A stretch of DNA of 37,736 bases from Prevotellaceae bacterium UBA4361 (lineage in GTDB: Bacteria > Bacteroidota > Bacteroidia > Bacteroidales > Bacteroidaceae), in NCBI GenBank assembly GCA_002393575.1, contig DGSN01000031.1:1-37736 (forward strand), given 5' to 3'. Positions 1 to 8,747 of the stretch are shown one piece after another (the first letter of the stretch is position 1; every line of letters begins with the position of its first letter). The position numbers and the translations under genes are program-made. The notes under the pieces are model-generated. The model worked only from the letters and a program-made list of their open reading frames with translations. It was not told the origin of the DNA and did not search any database.

Positions 1-273
1 TCTTTTATTGCAATACCCTTGAAGCATTAAAAAAACTAACCCCAACAAACAATTATGTGAGCTCGTGACTAAACTTGTTCATCCAAATGTCTGCAAATGT
101 AACAAAATATCAACGATTGATCACCCGAAAATAGTTTGCAAATTGTTTGCATTTGTTTGCAAGTTGTTTGCATTTCTTTGCAAAGAACCCATACAGCCCA
201 TTTTTAATGAAAATCGCCTGAAATAATTATCTGCGAGGTCAGCTGATGCACCCCGAAGCAGCAATGAGCCGTC

Positions 274-329
274 AACCCAGGGGTTGTGCCATGCTAAAAA
301 CCCCACCGCATCATCGCGACGCAGTGGGG
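274..329. other. Paired hairpins inside repeat unit 1
   Basis: AACCCAGGGGTT (274-285) and CCCCACCGC/GCAGTGGGG (301-309 pairing with 321-329, one mismatch) are compact hairpins. Read on the minus strand, the way the upstream operon is transcribed, the second could act as a terminator, but no clear T-run follows it. The surrounding GC-richer block looks like an inserted intergenic repeat rather than a gene. Confidence 0.4.
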
Positions 330-553
330 CCATGTTGCCTATAGGTCTTTTTACTAACTTAATTATTTTTTTTCGTTGTCTGATTGCAATACCCTTGAAG
401 CATTTAAAAAACTAACCCCCAACAAACAATTTTGTAAATTCGTAACTAAAATTGTTCATCCGAATGCCTGCAAATGTAACAAGATATCAACGATTGAACG
501 CCCAAAAATTGTTTGCAAATAGTTTGCATTTGTTTGCATAGAACTCATACAGC

Positions 554-681
554 GTAATTATTCAGCGATTATTATTAAAGGAGTGCCCTGTCGGGCAGAA
601 CCTTCAGCTCGGCGTAGCCAAATCCAAAGCAAATCGATTCAAATCTGTCAAACTTTATAATTATTTGCCATAGGGATTTGC
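554..681 (+). repeat. Truncated MITE-like element (copy A)
   Basis: The left end, GTAATTATTCAGCGATT at 554-570, matches 15 of 17 bases of the terminal repeat of the intact element at 8748-8922. It is followed by the same hairpin box (TGCCC..GGGCA then GAA), CAAATC-rich interior and GCCATA.GGATTTG block. The element stops there: the right half and right terminal repeat are missing, and the sequence runs into the closing block of the tandem unit. The segment AGCTCGGCGTAGCCAAATC is also shared with the copy at 6426-6607. Confidence 0.75.
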
Positions 682-736
682 TTTCTATCTAACTTAATTA
701 TTTGTTTTTTTCATTGTCAGTATAGTTTAGAGATTA

Positions 737-3541
737 TTATTTTTTCTTCGGATTCTTATTCCAGTGATACACCAGATGCAGCATGACGTAATGCGGTAGG
801 GAGCGATACCATGTCTCGGTGCGGCCCTGGGCGTTGACGGAGTACTGGGTGTTGCTGAGCTGATGCAGCAGGTCGAAGGCTTCGATGCGGGCGATGAGTT
901 TGCCCTTGAAGAACGGCTGGCTGATGGAGGCATTCAGCACGAAGTCGTCGGTGTTGAGTTCGCTGCTACCATAGCCGCGACGGCTGTACATATTGCCATC
1001 GGCAGACAGCGTGGTGTTCAGGCGCGGCAGGGTGTAGCGGGCAGAGAGACCGTACTGGAAATCGAAGGCGTTCAGCGTCTCGAAGTTATATATCTTGCCC
1101 TCCGAGTGCCGCCAGCGGATGTCGCCCGTGGCGCGGATGTTCAGCGCACCTTTATTATATTGTATGTAGGCTTTGTGATGCTGCGTCAGGCTGTTGACTG
1201 CATTCAGTCGGCTTTCAGTCTCCCCTGCCAGCATGACATGGTCGAGCCAGTGGGTGAAGAGCACATCGAGGTTGACTTCTGTCGTCCAGTACTTGTATTT
1301 GTCAAGCGTGTAGAACAGACCGCCTTTCAGCCTGATGTCGTAGGTGCCATGCACGTTTTCGGGTCGATAGGTGTAAACGCCCGTAGCGGGATTGAAGCTG
1401 ACAGCCTCCAACACTTTATTATGAGAATAGCCATAAAAACCGGAAACATAGAAGTTGTGCTGTGCGCTGCGTATGTCCTTGTATTCAGCTTCAAAGGTAG
1501 ATTGCAATGTGTATGACTTCAGGTTGGGATTGCCAAGACGGACAACAAGTGGGTTGGCATCGTCGCGGTAGCTGAGGAGGCTGACCAGCGGCGTGTTGTT
1601 TACGATTTGGTAGAGACGGATGAGCGCGGGACGATGGCGATCTTTCTTGGCAAACAGATAGATACGGAGTTCCGGCCAGAAACGGAAGGTGTTGCGGGTG
1701 ACCAGTGTGTCGAGAGGTCCGCGCTGGTAGTTCAGGCGTTCGTGCATAGGGGTGAAGTGCAGATACAAGTCCAGAAACTCAGCATCACTCTCAAACGGCA
1801 CAATCTTCGAGGCCGGCAAATGCTGAAAATGTCGAAGTTGTAGATTGATGCCCGTTTTGTAGGTCTGCAATTCGCTATCGTAGGAGTTACCAGGGTCGGT
1901 CGTGGCTCTGAGCATGTCTATCTGCGAAGGCAGCAGGAGCGTATCGGGATGATAGAGCCAGTCGTGAGTCCTTTCGCGACTGTAGGACGGAGCCACCTCC
2001 AAGAGTATTTCTCTCTTGCTGCCTTCGAGAGAATAGTTGATGGGTGCATGTACGGCTATCTTACGCAGAGAGTAGTCGGTGGCATTGTGCCGGTTGGTGA
2101 TTGAAGGATTGACAAGGTTTCCTACGCTATACCTCTGCGCACGTTCGTTTTCATCAGACGAATAATCAAACGATGGGTTGGAAAAGAAGTATTGCTCTAT
2201 CTTCCCTATGTTCTTCAGCTTCGGGTCGATACGGGCAAAGGCGTGTACACTCCATGCCTTCCCGTCGTTGAAACCATTAGTGCGCTGGCGTGTCGTGAGA
2301 CTATCGACAAACTGATCCATCAGCGTTGCGGAGTTCCCACTGTAAGTCCTGTAATTGAGCGCGACATCGGAGTTGAACCTGAAGCCGTCGGGCTTGACGT
2401 ACTTGAAGGTGTTGCCGACCTTCAGCCGTTGGGCTTTCGACAACGAGTTCTGGTGAGTGGTCTGTAGCGGATTGCCCTGTAGGAACAGCTCGCTGCTCCT
2501 CAGCATCTCGCCCTCGTCGCGGGTGGAGGTGAAGTCGGCGGTCAAGTTCTCTTGCACATTCTTGTCTGCCGACTGGTAGTCAATCTCGCCGGCAGCGCTG
2601 TGGATGGTCAGTAGCGACTGCGGCACGGCATCGGGCGTCCAGTGGTTGGAGCGTCCAATGTGGCGGCTCTCGTTCACGTTGTTCGAGTTGCCTAACAGCG
2701 TGTAGCGGGTGCGATCGGTGAAACCGAGCAGGAAGCCTCGTCCCAGCCAGCGTTTCTGTGTGCCACCTGCCGCCTCCACGTTGGCAACGTAGCCCATCTG
2801 GTATTCCGGCTTCAGGTTCACGTCCATCACGAACTTCTTCCTCTCTACCTGCGCATTCAGCGCACGGTTCAGGTCGGTGTCCTGCTCATACACCTTGATA
2901 TCCTTCACCGTGTAGTACGGCAGGTTTTCCATCAGCACCTTCGAGTTGCCGCGCATGAAAGAGCGCGAGCCGAGTTGCAGCTCGTCAATCTTCCTGCCAT
3001 TAACAAAAATCTGGCCATATTCATCGATGGTCACGCCGGGCATCTGGTGGATGAGGTCGTCGAGCATAGAGCCGTCGGGCAGCTTGAACGCCGTGGCATC
3101 ATAGACGATGGTGTCGCCCCGGTAGTACATCTTCACCTTTGTGGCAGTTACTGTTACCTCTTGCAAGTTCACTTGGCGAATCTTGCGCAGTTCCAGCGCA
3201 TCGTCGAGCATCAGGGCGCGGCCCTCGTTGGCATCTATCGTCAAGGGCAAGTAGCCGTCCTCATAACCTTCGAGCGTACCCCGCAGCAAATACTTACACG
3301 TTTTCTTCTCAGGCTGTAGCATGAACTGCGCCTCCCTCACCGTGCCGTCGTCCCTATATTTCTTGGTGATAGGGATTGAATCGATGACCACGGTGCTGTC
3401 AGTTGCTAATAGTAATGAAACCCTGGCCTCTGGCAACGGCGTCTTCAGGAAAGCGTCCTGCACGGTGCCGAAAACGAGACCTTGCGCCTGTGCCGACATA
3501 GCGGCGGCGAAAGCGAGGATAATGGTGATGATTTTCTTCAT
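737..3541 (-). CDS. Outer membrane beta-barrel protein (carboxypeptidase regulatory-like domain, OMP_b-brl type)
   Basis: This 934-residue protein starts with a typical signal peptide (MKKIITIILAFAAAMSAQA, cut before Q20). A carboxypeptidase-regulatory-like beta-sandwich (about 20-130) follows, then a plug-like region with GDTIVYDATAFKLPDGS, LIHQMPGVTIDEYGQIFVNG and VKDIKVYEQ (about 140-225). The rest is a long aromatic-rich beta-barrel ending in MLHLVYHWN. This is the architecture of Bacteroidetes TonB-dependent-receptor-like proteins without a SusD partner. It lies 18 bp downstream of the homologous gene at 3560-6268, so the two are probably co-transcribed. The ligand is unknown. I see no SusD-type lipoprotein and no clear TonB box, so active transport is not established; a role as an outer-membrane assembly or sensing protein is equally possible. 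Confidence 0.9.
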   Translation of the reverse strand: MKKIITIILAFAAAMSAQAQGLVFGTVQDAFLKTPLPEARVSLLLATDSTVVIDSIPITKKYRDDGTVREAQFMLQPEKKTCKYLLRGTLEGYEDGYLPLTIDANEGRALMLDDALELRKIRQVNLQEVTVTATKVKMYYRGDTIVYDATAFKLPDGSMLDDLIHQMPGVTIDEYGQIFVNGRKIDELQLGSRSFMRGNSKVLMENLPYYTVKDIKVYEQDTDLNRALNAQVERKKFVMDVNLKPEYQMGYVANVEAAGGTQKRWLGRGFLLGFTDRTRYTLLGNSNNVNESRHIGRSNHWTPDAVPQSLLTIHSAAGEIDYQSADKNVQENLTADFTSTRDEGEMLRSSELFLQGNPLQTTHQNSLSKAQRLKVGNTFKYVKPDGFRFNSDVALNYRTYSGNSATLMDQFVDSLTTRQRTNGFNDGKAWSVHAFARIDPKLKNIGKIEQYFFSNPSFDYSSDENERAQRYSVGNLVNPSITNRHNATDYSLRKIAVHAPINYSLEGSKREILLEVAPSYSRERTHDWLYHPDTLLLPSQIDMLRATTDPGNSYDSELQTYKTGINLQLRHFQHLPASKIVPFESDAEFLDLYLHFTPMHERLNYQRGPLDTLVTRNTFRFWPELRIYLFAKKDRHRPALIRLYQIVNNTPLVSLLSYRDDANPLVVRLGNPNLKSYTLQSTFEAEYKDIRSAQHNFYVSGFYGYSHNKVLEAVSFNPATGVYTYRPENVHGTYDIRLKGGLFYTLDKYKYWTTEVNLDVLFTHWLDHVMLAGETESRLNAVNSLTQHHKAYIQYNKGALNIRATGDIRWRHSEGKIYNFETLNAFDFQYGLSARYTLPRLNTTLSADGNMYSRRGYGSSELNTDDFVLNASISQPFFKGKLIARIEAFDLLHQLSNTQYSVNAQGRTETWYRSLPHYVMLHLVYHWNKNPKKK

Positions 3542-3559
3542 TGTTTTATGGCTTTGTTT

Positions 3560-6268
3560 CTACTTCTTCTTCGCATCAAACTTATAGTTGAACGTGAGAG
3601 CCACGTAATGATGCAGGAACGAGGAACCGCCTTCGGTGCGAGACGTTGCTGTGACATCGCTGTAGTTGTTCGTGGAGCGGTTGAAGAGGTCGTTGGCAGA
3701 GAGGGTGAGACTCGCCTTGTTCTTCAAGAACTTGTAGCTGACATCGGCATTGAAAAGAAAGCGGTTGGTGTTCATGGCATCAGACACATAGCCTCGGTCG
3801 AGGAAGAAGTCGGGATTCAATTGGAACGTCCACGCCTTCAGTTCGTATCGGGCAGTGAAACGCGCTCGGTAGTTGTAGATGTTCTGTCGTGGCTGTGCTG
3901 CGTCGCTGTAAGTGTAGCGATGCCAGTCGATATTCTGCCCAAGGAACAAGTAGAGAGGTCCATTTCTGTATTGCAGGTTCAATCGCTCGGACAGGTCGGA
4001 ACTGCGCTGGCGGTTGTAGGTGATGCCCGTGGCTTCATCCACCAGCGTCATGATGCCGTATGACTGACCAAAACTTTCGGAGAGCGTGTTGTTGAGATGG
4101 AAACCGCCGCCAAGGTCGCGCTCATAGCCAATATCAATGCCCCAGCGTTCACCTCCACGCACATTCTGTTTCTGCGCACGATAGGCTCCAGTGCGAGAAT
4201 CATAATGCAGAATTGTTCCGATGGATTCGTAGTTTTTGCGGTAATCCACCGACACGTTCAGCATCTGACTGGCATGGGCAATCATCGTGCTGAAATTGAG
4301 ACTGGCACTGAGCGTATGCGAGGTTTTGAGTTTGGGATTGCCCAGTGTGACATAGAGCGGATTGGTGTCATCACGATAGCCGATGCAGTCGATGAGGTCG
4401 GGGCTGAACGAGTTGTAGGAGACACGGCTATTGAGACGCGTCTGCTTTTGCAGTCGATAAGTCAGTTCCAGCGAAGGCGTGGCAAGCAGAAGGTTGCGCC
4501 GAGCAAGCGTGTCGAGACTGCCACGGCGATAATCCGTCTGTTCGTGGCAATGACTGAGGTTGAGCATGGGTTTTGCACTGAATTTTCCGTAAGAGAAATG
4601 GGTTTCTACATAGAGGGTGTTCCGCCATGCGTTATCCTTGCGTCGGAAACTGTTGGCACGGTCGAGTGTGTCGGTTCGATAACGCTGTTCATCGCGAAAA
4701 TTGTTGCTATAGCTGGTCTGCCAACTGCCCATCACCGACAGGTGCTGACCAAAAGCGTGGCGAAGCTCTACACGGGCATCGGCATTGAGATGGTGGGTGG
4801 GTGCATGGTGGTGCTGTCGGTCGGTCTGAGTCGTTCCCTTCTGCACGTATTGGTAGGTTCCCGTTGATGCTCCGTCGCTCTTCATGTTATCATACGAGAA
4901 GGATGCCGATGCACCGAGTTCGGTCTTTCCGAGCAGAGTGGACAACCCACCCCTGAGGTTTGTCGAGAAGCCTTCCTCTTGAGTTTTCGAGTGATAGAAG
5001 GAGGAGTTTGTCATTGCTCCAGGATTGGCAAGGTCAAAAGTCTGCTGCTGGTTCTCCGTCGTGGTGCGTCCACGATTGTAGGTGATGTTGGCATCAATAT
5101 CCAGTTTGGTGTTCGCCGTGAGGTTGAGAAACGAACGGAAGTCAACGGGGATTTTCAGTTTGTGTTGATAATTGCTGTTTGTCTGGTCGGTCTCAGTTGC
5201 CGTAGTGCCCGACAGATAGGTTTGTCGGTTCTCCCAACTGCTTCTCCGTTGGTCGGTGTGGTTGGCACCGCCGTTGATGCTCCAATAGCTGGAGCGGCTG
5301 ACTTTGTACGCGGGCTTCCACAAATGGCTGTAGCCCACAGCTCCTGTCTGCTGGCGAATAGGTGTGTTGCTTCCATGCATACTATAACTATTGATGGTCA
5401 TGGCATTGATTTTCGACGGGTCGTCAGCCACGCGTCCGTAGAGCATCAGCGGGTCTGTGTCGCTCAGCTTCATGGCTCGCAGATGGGCAGCATAATTCTG
5501 GCTTGTCAGCCCCTTCACCTCTGCATCGCCATAGAACTTATCCATGAATCCAGGCTTGATGGTCACGTCGAGCACGTGCTGCTCCTTGCCGTCCGCCACG
5601 CCTGTCCGTTCCTCAAAGTCACTCTTCTTGTCGTAAACCTTGATGTCCTTCACAGCCTCCACGGGCAGCATGTTCGTCAGCATGGCTTCGCTGAATGCCA
5701 GCTGTCCGTTCATCATCAGTTTCAGCGGTTCACCGTTCCAAAGCAGTTTGCCCTCCTTCACGCTCACGCCTGGCAACTGCTCAATCAGCTCCATCAGCCT
5801 TGCGCCATCCTGCGTCTTGAAAGCATCGGGGTTGAACACCACCGTGTCGCCACGCATATAGAAACGGCGCATTCTGCCTTCCACCGTCACTTCGCTCAGC
5901 AGATGCTCATCCATCTTCAGTCGGATGTCGTCTATCACCACCGTGTCGCGGTCGTTGTTGCCCATTCGCTGCACTTTCTGGCTATGATAGCCGAAGTATT
6001 TTGCCTCGATGGTCATCTTCGACAACTCCATGTCGCAGGCATACTGGAACCGCCCTACCGAGTCGGTTCGGAGCGTGGTTCGACTCATCACGCTCTCGCT
6101 GAGTGATGTTTCGCAGAACACCACTTCAGCCCCTTGCAGTGGTTCGCCCGTGTCGGCATCCACCACCCGACCTTGAATGACATCGGCTTGCGCCATCTGT
6201 ACGCCAAGAAAAAGGCATAACAAGGGCAGGACGCGGAGTTTCCCGCATCTTAAACAATTGATTTTCAT
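3560..6268 (-). CDS. Outer membrane beta-barrel protein, paralogue of its downstream neighbour
   Basis: This 902-residue protein has an N-terminal signal region (hydrophobic core LRVLPLLCLFLGV, likely cut after AQA near residue 28). A carboxypeptidase-regulatory-like domain follows (VIQGRVVDADTGEPLQGAEV onward, about 29-125). A plug-like region then carries MRGDTVVFNPDAFKTQDGA, LIEQLPGVSVKEG and VKDIKVYDKKSDFEERTG (about 135-225), and the barrel ends HHYVALTFNYKF. It shares its architecture with the 737-3541 product and is the first gene of the pair. The 380-bp upstream gap holds repeated ATTCTACGGAG boxes and a MITE, beyond which lies a same-strand membrane regulator that could control the pair. 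Substrate unknown. Confidence 0.9.
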   Translation of the reverse strand: MKINCLRCGKLRVLPLLCLFLGVQMAQADVIQGRVVDADTGEPLQGAEVVFCETSLSESVMSRTTLRTDSVGRFQYACDMELSKMTIEAKYFGYHSQKVQRMGNNDRDTVVIDDIRLKMDEHLLSEVTVEGRMRRFYMRGDTVVFNPDAFKTQDGARLMELIEQLPGVSVKEGKLLWNGEPLKLMMNGQLAFSEAMLTNMLPVEAVKDIKVYDKKSDFEERTGVADGKEQHVLDVTIKPGFMDKFYGDAEVKGLTSQNYAAHLRAMKLSDTDPLMLYGRVADDPSKINAMTINSYSMHGSNTPIRQQTGAVGYSHLWKPAYKVSRSSYWSINGGANHTDQRRSSWENRQTYLSGTTATETDQTNSNYQHKLKIPVDFRSFLNLTANTKLDIDANITYNRGRTTTENQQQTFDLANPGAMTNSSFYHSKTQEEGFSTNLRGGLSTLLGKTELGASASFSYDNMKSDGASTGTYQYVQKGTTQTDRQHHHAPTHHLNADARVELRHAFGQHLSVMGSWQTSYSNNFRDEQRYRTDTLDRANSFRRKDNAWRNTLYVETHFSYGKFSAKPMLNLSHCHEQTDYRRGSLDTLARRNLLLATPSLELTYRLQKQTRLNSRVSYNSFSPDLIDCIGYRDDTNPLYVTLGNPKLKTSHTLSASLNFSTMIAHASQMLNVSVDYRKNYESIGTILHYDSRTGAYRAQKQNVRGGERWGIDIGYERDLGGGFHLNNTLSESFGQSYGIMTLVDEATGITYNRQRSSDLSERLNLQYRNGPLYLFLGQNIDWHRYTYSDAAQPRQNIYNYRARFTARYELKAWTFQLNPDFFLDRGYVSDAMNTNRFLFNADVSYKFLKNKASLTLSANDLFNRSTNNYSDVTATSRTEGGSSFLHHYVALTFNYKFDAKKK

Positions 6269-6277
6269 GATAAAATT

Positions 6278-6395
6278 ATTCTACGGAGTTAAGAAAAGAT
6301 ATTCTACGGAGTCATGGGTATAGCTGTCATTTCCTTTCCTCCCGTTCTACTTAGAGACTCTAAGGACATGGGCGTTTTTTTTAATTCTACGGAGA
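6278..6395. promoter_or_regulatory. Repeated ATTCTACGGAG boxes upstream of the outer-membrane gene pair
   Basis: ATTCTACGGAG occurs at 6278-6288, 6301-6311 and 6384-6394, the first two exactly 23 bp apart (about two helical turns). An inverted partial copy (CTCCGTAG) lies at 6623-6630 on the far side of the MITE. The first box begins 10 bp from the start codon at 6268. Direct repeats of this spacing in front of an operon look like binding sites for a regulator, plausibly the HTH protein encoded at 6650-8311. That link is inference. They could instead be remnants of repeats. Confidence 0.45.
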
Positions 6396-6425
6396 TTGGG
6401 AGGTTTGGAGGTTTTTTCTCCCTTA

Positions 6426-6607
6426 ACGTGAGTTCGATATAACAAAATATGTTCTTTTGTAGTGCCTCTACGAGGCAGAACCTTTAGCTCGGCGTAGCCA
6501 AATCTTTCAAATTTATTCAAAATCTTTCAAAATTTCATTCAAATTTGTAAGATTTGGACAGATTTATATGATTTCTCGCGAAGCGACTCCTTATACCAAA
6601 CTGACGT
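6426..6607. mobile_element. MITE-like element (copy B) with 7-bp target duplication
   Basis: The ends ACGTGAGTTCGATATAA (6426-6442) and TTATACCAAACTGACGT (6591-6607) are inverted repeats matching at 14 of 17 positions. The element is flanked directly by TCCCTTA at 6419-6425 and 6608-6614, a perfect 7-bp target site duplication. Inside are a TGCCTC-TAC-GAGGCA hairpin near the left end, a TCGC-GAA-GCGA hairpin near the right end and a CAAATC-rich AT interior that is roughly self-complementary. There is no room for a transposase in 182 bp, so it would have to move in trans. Copy D at 20495-20645 has the same ends and also a 7-bp duplication. Confidence 0.87.
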
Positions 6608-6649
6608 TCCCTTACTCCTATCCTCCGTAGAGACCCTAAGGATTTTCAC

Positions 6650-8311
6650 TTAAAACTCCGCAATCACTTGGTCGAAGGTGACCATCGGGTCTGTCACGCC
6701 AAAGCCGTCCTTCTTCAGTTTCTGCTTCCTGTGCTGCACGGCAGAAACAGAGATGGCGTAGATGGCAGACAAGGCTGTGTTCGACAGTTTCAGTCTTGAG
6801 AGCATACACAGGCGGATGTCGTCCTCGCTGAATTGCGGATAAGTGGCTCGCAGTCGGCTCACGAACTGATTGTCGGCATTGTCCAATGTCATCTCTATCT
6901 CCTGCCAGTTGCGCGCATTGATGATGGTGCGCTTGCCTGCCGTTGGTTCGAGCATGTCGAGAATCTCGCTCTTGTCCAGGATGTGCCCGCGCAGTTTCGT
7001 AATCACCGAGTCCTTCTGCCGCAGACGCTCAGCCAGCTGTTCCGCTTCCTGCTGTTGAGCAATGCGCTCCGCTTCGTGGCGTTGCCGCAACTTGATTCGC
7101 CAGTTGCGGAACAAGAGTGCCAGGAGCAATAAACTCAGCAACAGGATGACGATGACCGCCGTCATCAAGCGACGCTCCAACGAAGCAGTTTTCATCACGT
7201 AGCCAGCCGCTAAATAGGTATCTTGCGAAGTGTTAAAAGTATTGACCGTGTTCTTCCACTCTGTGTCGAAGCCCATCTTATACTTATGCGACGAGTCACC
7301 CGTCTCCCACATCTGCTGCTTCTCTTCGTACATGCCAGCATGAACACCGATTTCCGATGTGCAAGAGTGTATCGCATCGTCCAAAAAGTTCGAAAAGAAT
7401 GCGTATCCAAAATTCGGAGCAGGCAAAGCCCACAAAGAATCCAAACTCTGGAAAACGCTATCGCAAACATCAGCCGTCGGCGACTCCTTGCCACAACGAG
7501 CAACGATGGCAGCGGTGCGTTCCAGGGAAGGAAAACGATGAAGGTCGAAAGGTCCCGTCAGCAGCACAGCAGAACCATAGTCGTTCAACAACGTCAGCAA
7601 CCACGGCGCACGACACGACGACAAGCGATATTCCTTGAGCGCATTCGTGAAACACAGCAGTTGCATCACATTTTTCGACTTCTTTCCCAAACGATGACAA
7701 GCCCGATAGCCCAAGGCATGGTCCCCACTTGCCTCAGCGCAGTGGATGGCAAGATGCAGGAGCTTGTCAGCCGTCAATCGCGTGACAAGCTCATCGTTCC
7801 GGCTCATTGCCCAACAGATTCGTCCGAAACGGCTCAACAGCTCCTTGTCGTCCGTCGTGCCGCCAAGACTCGCGCGTTCATAATAATAATATACGCGCAT
7901 GAGGGCAGTGTCTGCCACTTGCGACTTGTCGTCCACATGCTGATAGACCGTCGTGCGCTTGAAATTCCACACAGGAGTTGCCGATGGATGAGGCCTTTCC
8001 TCCTTTGTCGATTCCAAAATCGTGGAATCCACCGACGACAGGCAGGAAACCGAGTCGGCATAGCAGAGATGCCAACGCTCCTCGCGCACCAAAGCCCGCA
8101 GGAGGTCGTACAGCATCCGCGAACCTTCCCTCAGACGTGTTGTATCGACCTGCGCCAACAAATGGTCCGCACTGTCAACATCCGAAAACACGATATCTTC
8201 AGCCTGCCCAAGCAAACGCTTCTGCGGCAAGTCGCGCCAATGCCATCCGATGCAGCCCACCAAAGCCAGCACCATCACAGCAACGATGATTCCAACTGTC
8301 TTCTTTTTCAT
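6650..8311 (-). CDS. Membrane-spanning helix-turn-helix regulator
   Basis: This 553-residue protein has an N-terminal hydrophobic segment (KTVGIIVAVMVLALVGCIGW, with a lipobox-like LVGC), then a large helical periplasmic region (about 30-375). A second transmembrane helix (LMTAVIVILLLSLLLLALLF, 382-401) leads into a charged coiled coil (about 402-450). The C-terminal domain (about 490-540: FSEDDIRLCMLSRLKLSNT, ALSAIYAISVSAVQHRKQKL) looks like a LuxR/winged-type HTH. Bacteroidetes encode many such proteins with a TPR-like sensor outside and DNA binding inside. It lies upstream of, and on the same strand as, the two outer-membrane protein genes, so it may control them. If the N-terminal Cys were lipidated, the topology would need rethinking; two membrane passes fit better. 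Confidence 0.8.
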   Translation of the reverse strand: MKKKTVGIIVAVMVLALVGCIGWHWRDLPQKRLLGQAEDIVFSDVDSADHLLAQVDTTRLREGSRMLYDLLRALVREERWHLCYADSVSCLSSVDSTILESTKEERPHPSATPVWNFKRTTVYQHVDDKSQVADTALMRVYYYYERASLGGTTDDKELLSRFGRICWAMSRNDELVTRLTADKLLHLAIHCAEASGDHALGYRACHRLGKKSKNVMQLLCFTNALKEYRLSSCRAPWLLTLLNDYGSAVLLTGPFDLHRFPSLERTAAIVARCGKESPTADVCDSVFQSLDSLWALPAPNFGYAFFSNFLDDAIHSCTSEIGVHAGMYEEKQQMWETGDSSHKYKMGFDTEWKNTVNTFNTSQDTYLAAGYVMKTASLERRLMTAVIVILLLSLLLLALLFRNWRIKLRQRHEAERIAQQQEAEQLAERLRQKDSVITKLRGHILDKSEILDMLEPTAGKRTIINARNWQEIEMTLDNADNQFVSRLRATYPQFSEDDIRLCMLSRLKLSNTALSAIYAISVSAVQHRKQKLKKDGFGVTDPMVTFDQVIAEF

Positions 8312-8333
8312 GTCCTTTTTGTTTTGGTTGCTG

Positions 8334-8364
8334 CAAAGTTACGTTTATTCTTCAGTTTTCACAA
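8334..8364 (-). promoter_or_regulatory. Bacteroidetes-type promoter for the membrane HTH regulator
   Basis: Read on the minus strand, TAACTTTG (complement of 8334-8341) fits the -7 consensus TAnnTTTG, with TTG (complement of 8362-8364) 20 bp upstream as the -33 element. It sits 22 bp upstream of the start codon at 8311. Confidence 0.65.
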
Positions 8365-8560
8365 GAGGAATGGGTGGAAACCATCCTTCCACCTCTTTCT
8401 TCCTGTTTTTCAGCACCTTTCCCTCCAATTTTCCACCCCTTTTCCACGTTGCAAAGTGGAAAAAAGCCCAATGCGACAGTGGGAAATGAATCGTTCAATG
8501 CGAGTTTAGGATATGTGAACTGCTCAATTTCGCTTGCACGGACTCTCTCTTTCATCAGAA

Positions 8561-8698
8561 CTGAATCGTTTTTTTGATTGAACTAAATTGCCGAGCCCTC
8601 AGTGTTTTTCAAACGAGGGCTCGCTTGAGCTACGACGAGCCCTCGCTTGAACGACAACGAGGGCTCGACATTTCAGTACAATCAAAGGCATAATTCAG
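8561..8698. repeat. 22-bp-period array of alternating complementary decamers, copy 1
   Basis: Four decamers start exactly 22 bp apart: CGAGCCCTCA (8592), CGAGGGCTCG (8614), CGAGCCCTCG (8636) and CGAGGGCTCG (8658). Neighbours alternate between the GGG and CCC forms, so each is the reverse complement of the next and they can pair as 10-bp stems with 12-nt loops. The array is bounded by imperfect inverted repeats: CTGAAT, a short spacer, then TTTGATTG on the left (8561-8580), and the matching CAATCAAA...ATTCAG on the right (about 8679-8698). A sister array lies at 20709-20835. I do not recognise this family. Confidence 0.85.
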
Positions 8699-8747
8699 CA
8701 GCATCGAAAAAGAGTGCCAGTACATTCCAACAATCAGCATCCGTTGA

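Larger units (their letters stand above)
8..720. repeat. Tandem duplication of a noncoding unit (about 8-382 and 384-720)
   Basis: The stretch starting TTGCAATACCCTTGAAGCAT at 8 recurs from 384 with few differences for about 170 bp, ending near ACAGC (about 197 and 554). Both units also share a closing block, AACTTAATTATT followed by T-runs and GTTGTC/ATTGTC (about 356-382 and 690-720). The middles differ: unit 1 carries a GC-richer insert with hairpins, and unit 2 carries a truncated copy of the MITE described at 554-681. Both units contain TTTGCA boxes spaced 10-11 bp apart. No convincing gene lies here. The region is downstream of the outer-membrane protein operon, so it may hold its transcript end. 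Confidence 0.85.

Noticed and set aside
121..333. 70-codon minus-strand frame with NANNLQT repeats
   Set aside because: It is the translation of the TTTGCA boxes and the hairpin block in a duplicated noncoding unit; no start signals or family.
4979..6106. 375-codon frame antisense to the second outer-membrane gene
   Set aside because: His/Val-rich product with no domain, lying fully inside a well-supported gene.
737..6268. SusC/SusD-type polysaccharide utilisation locus
   Set aside because: Both large proteins are of the OMP_b-brl type without an adjacent SusD lipoprotein or carbohydrate enzymes.
8592..8667. CRISPR array
   Set aside because: The repeated decamer is short, spacers are 12 bp and partly identical, only four units exist, and there are no cas genes.
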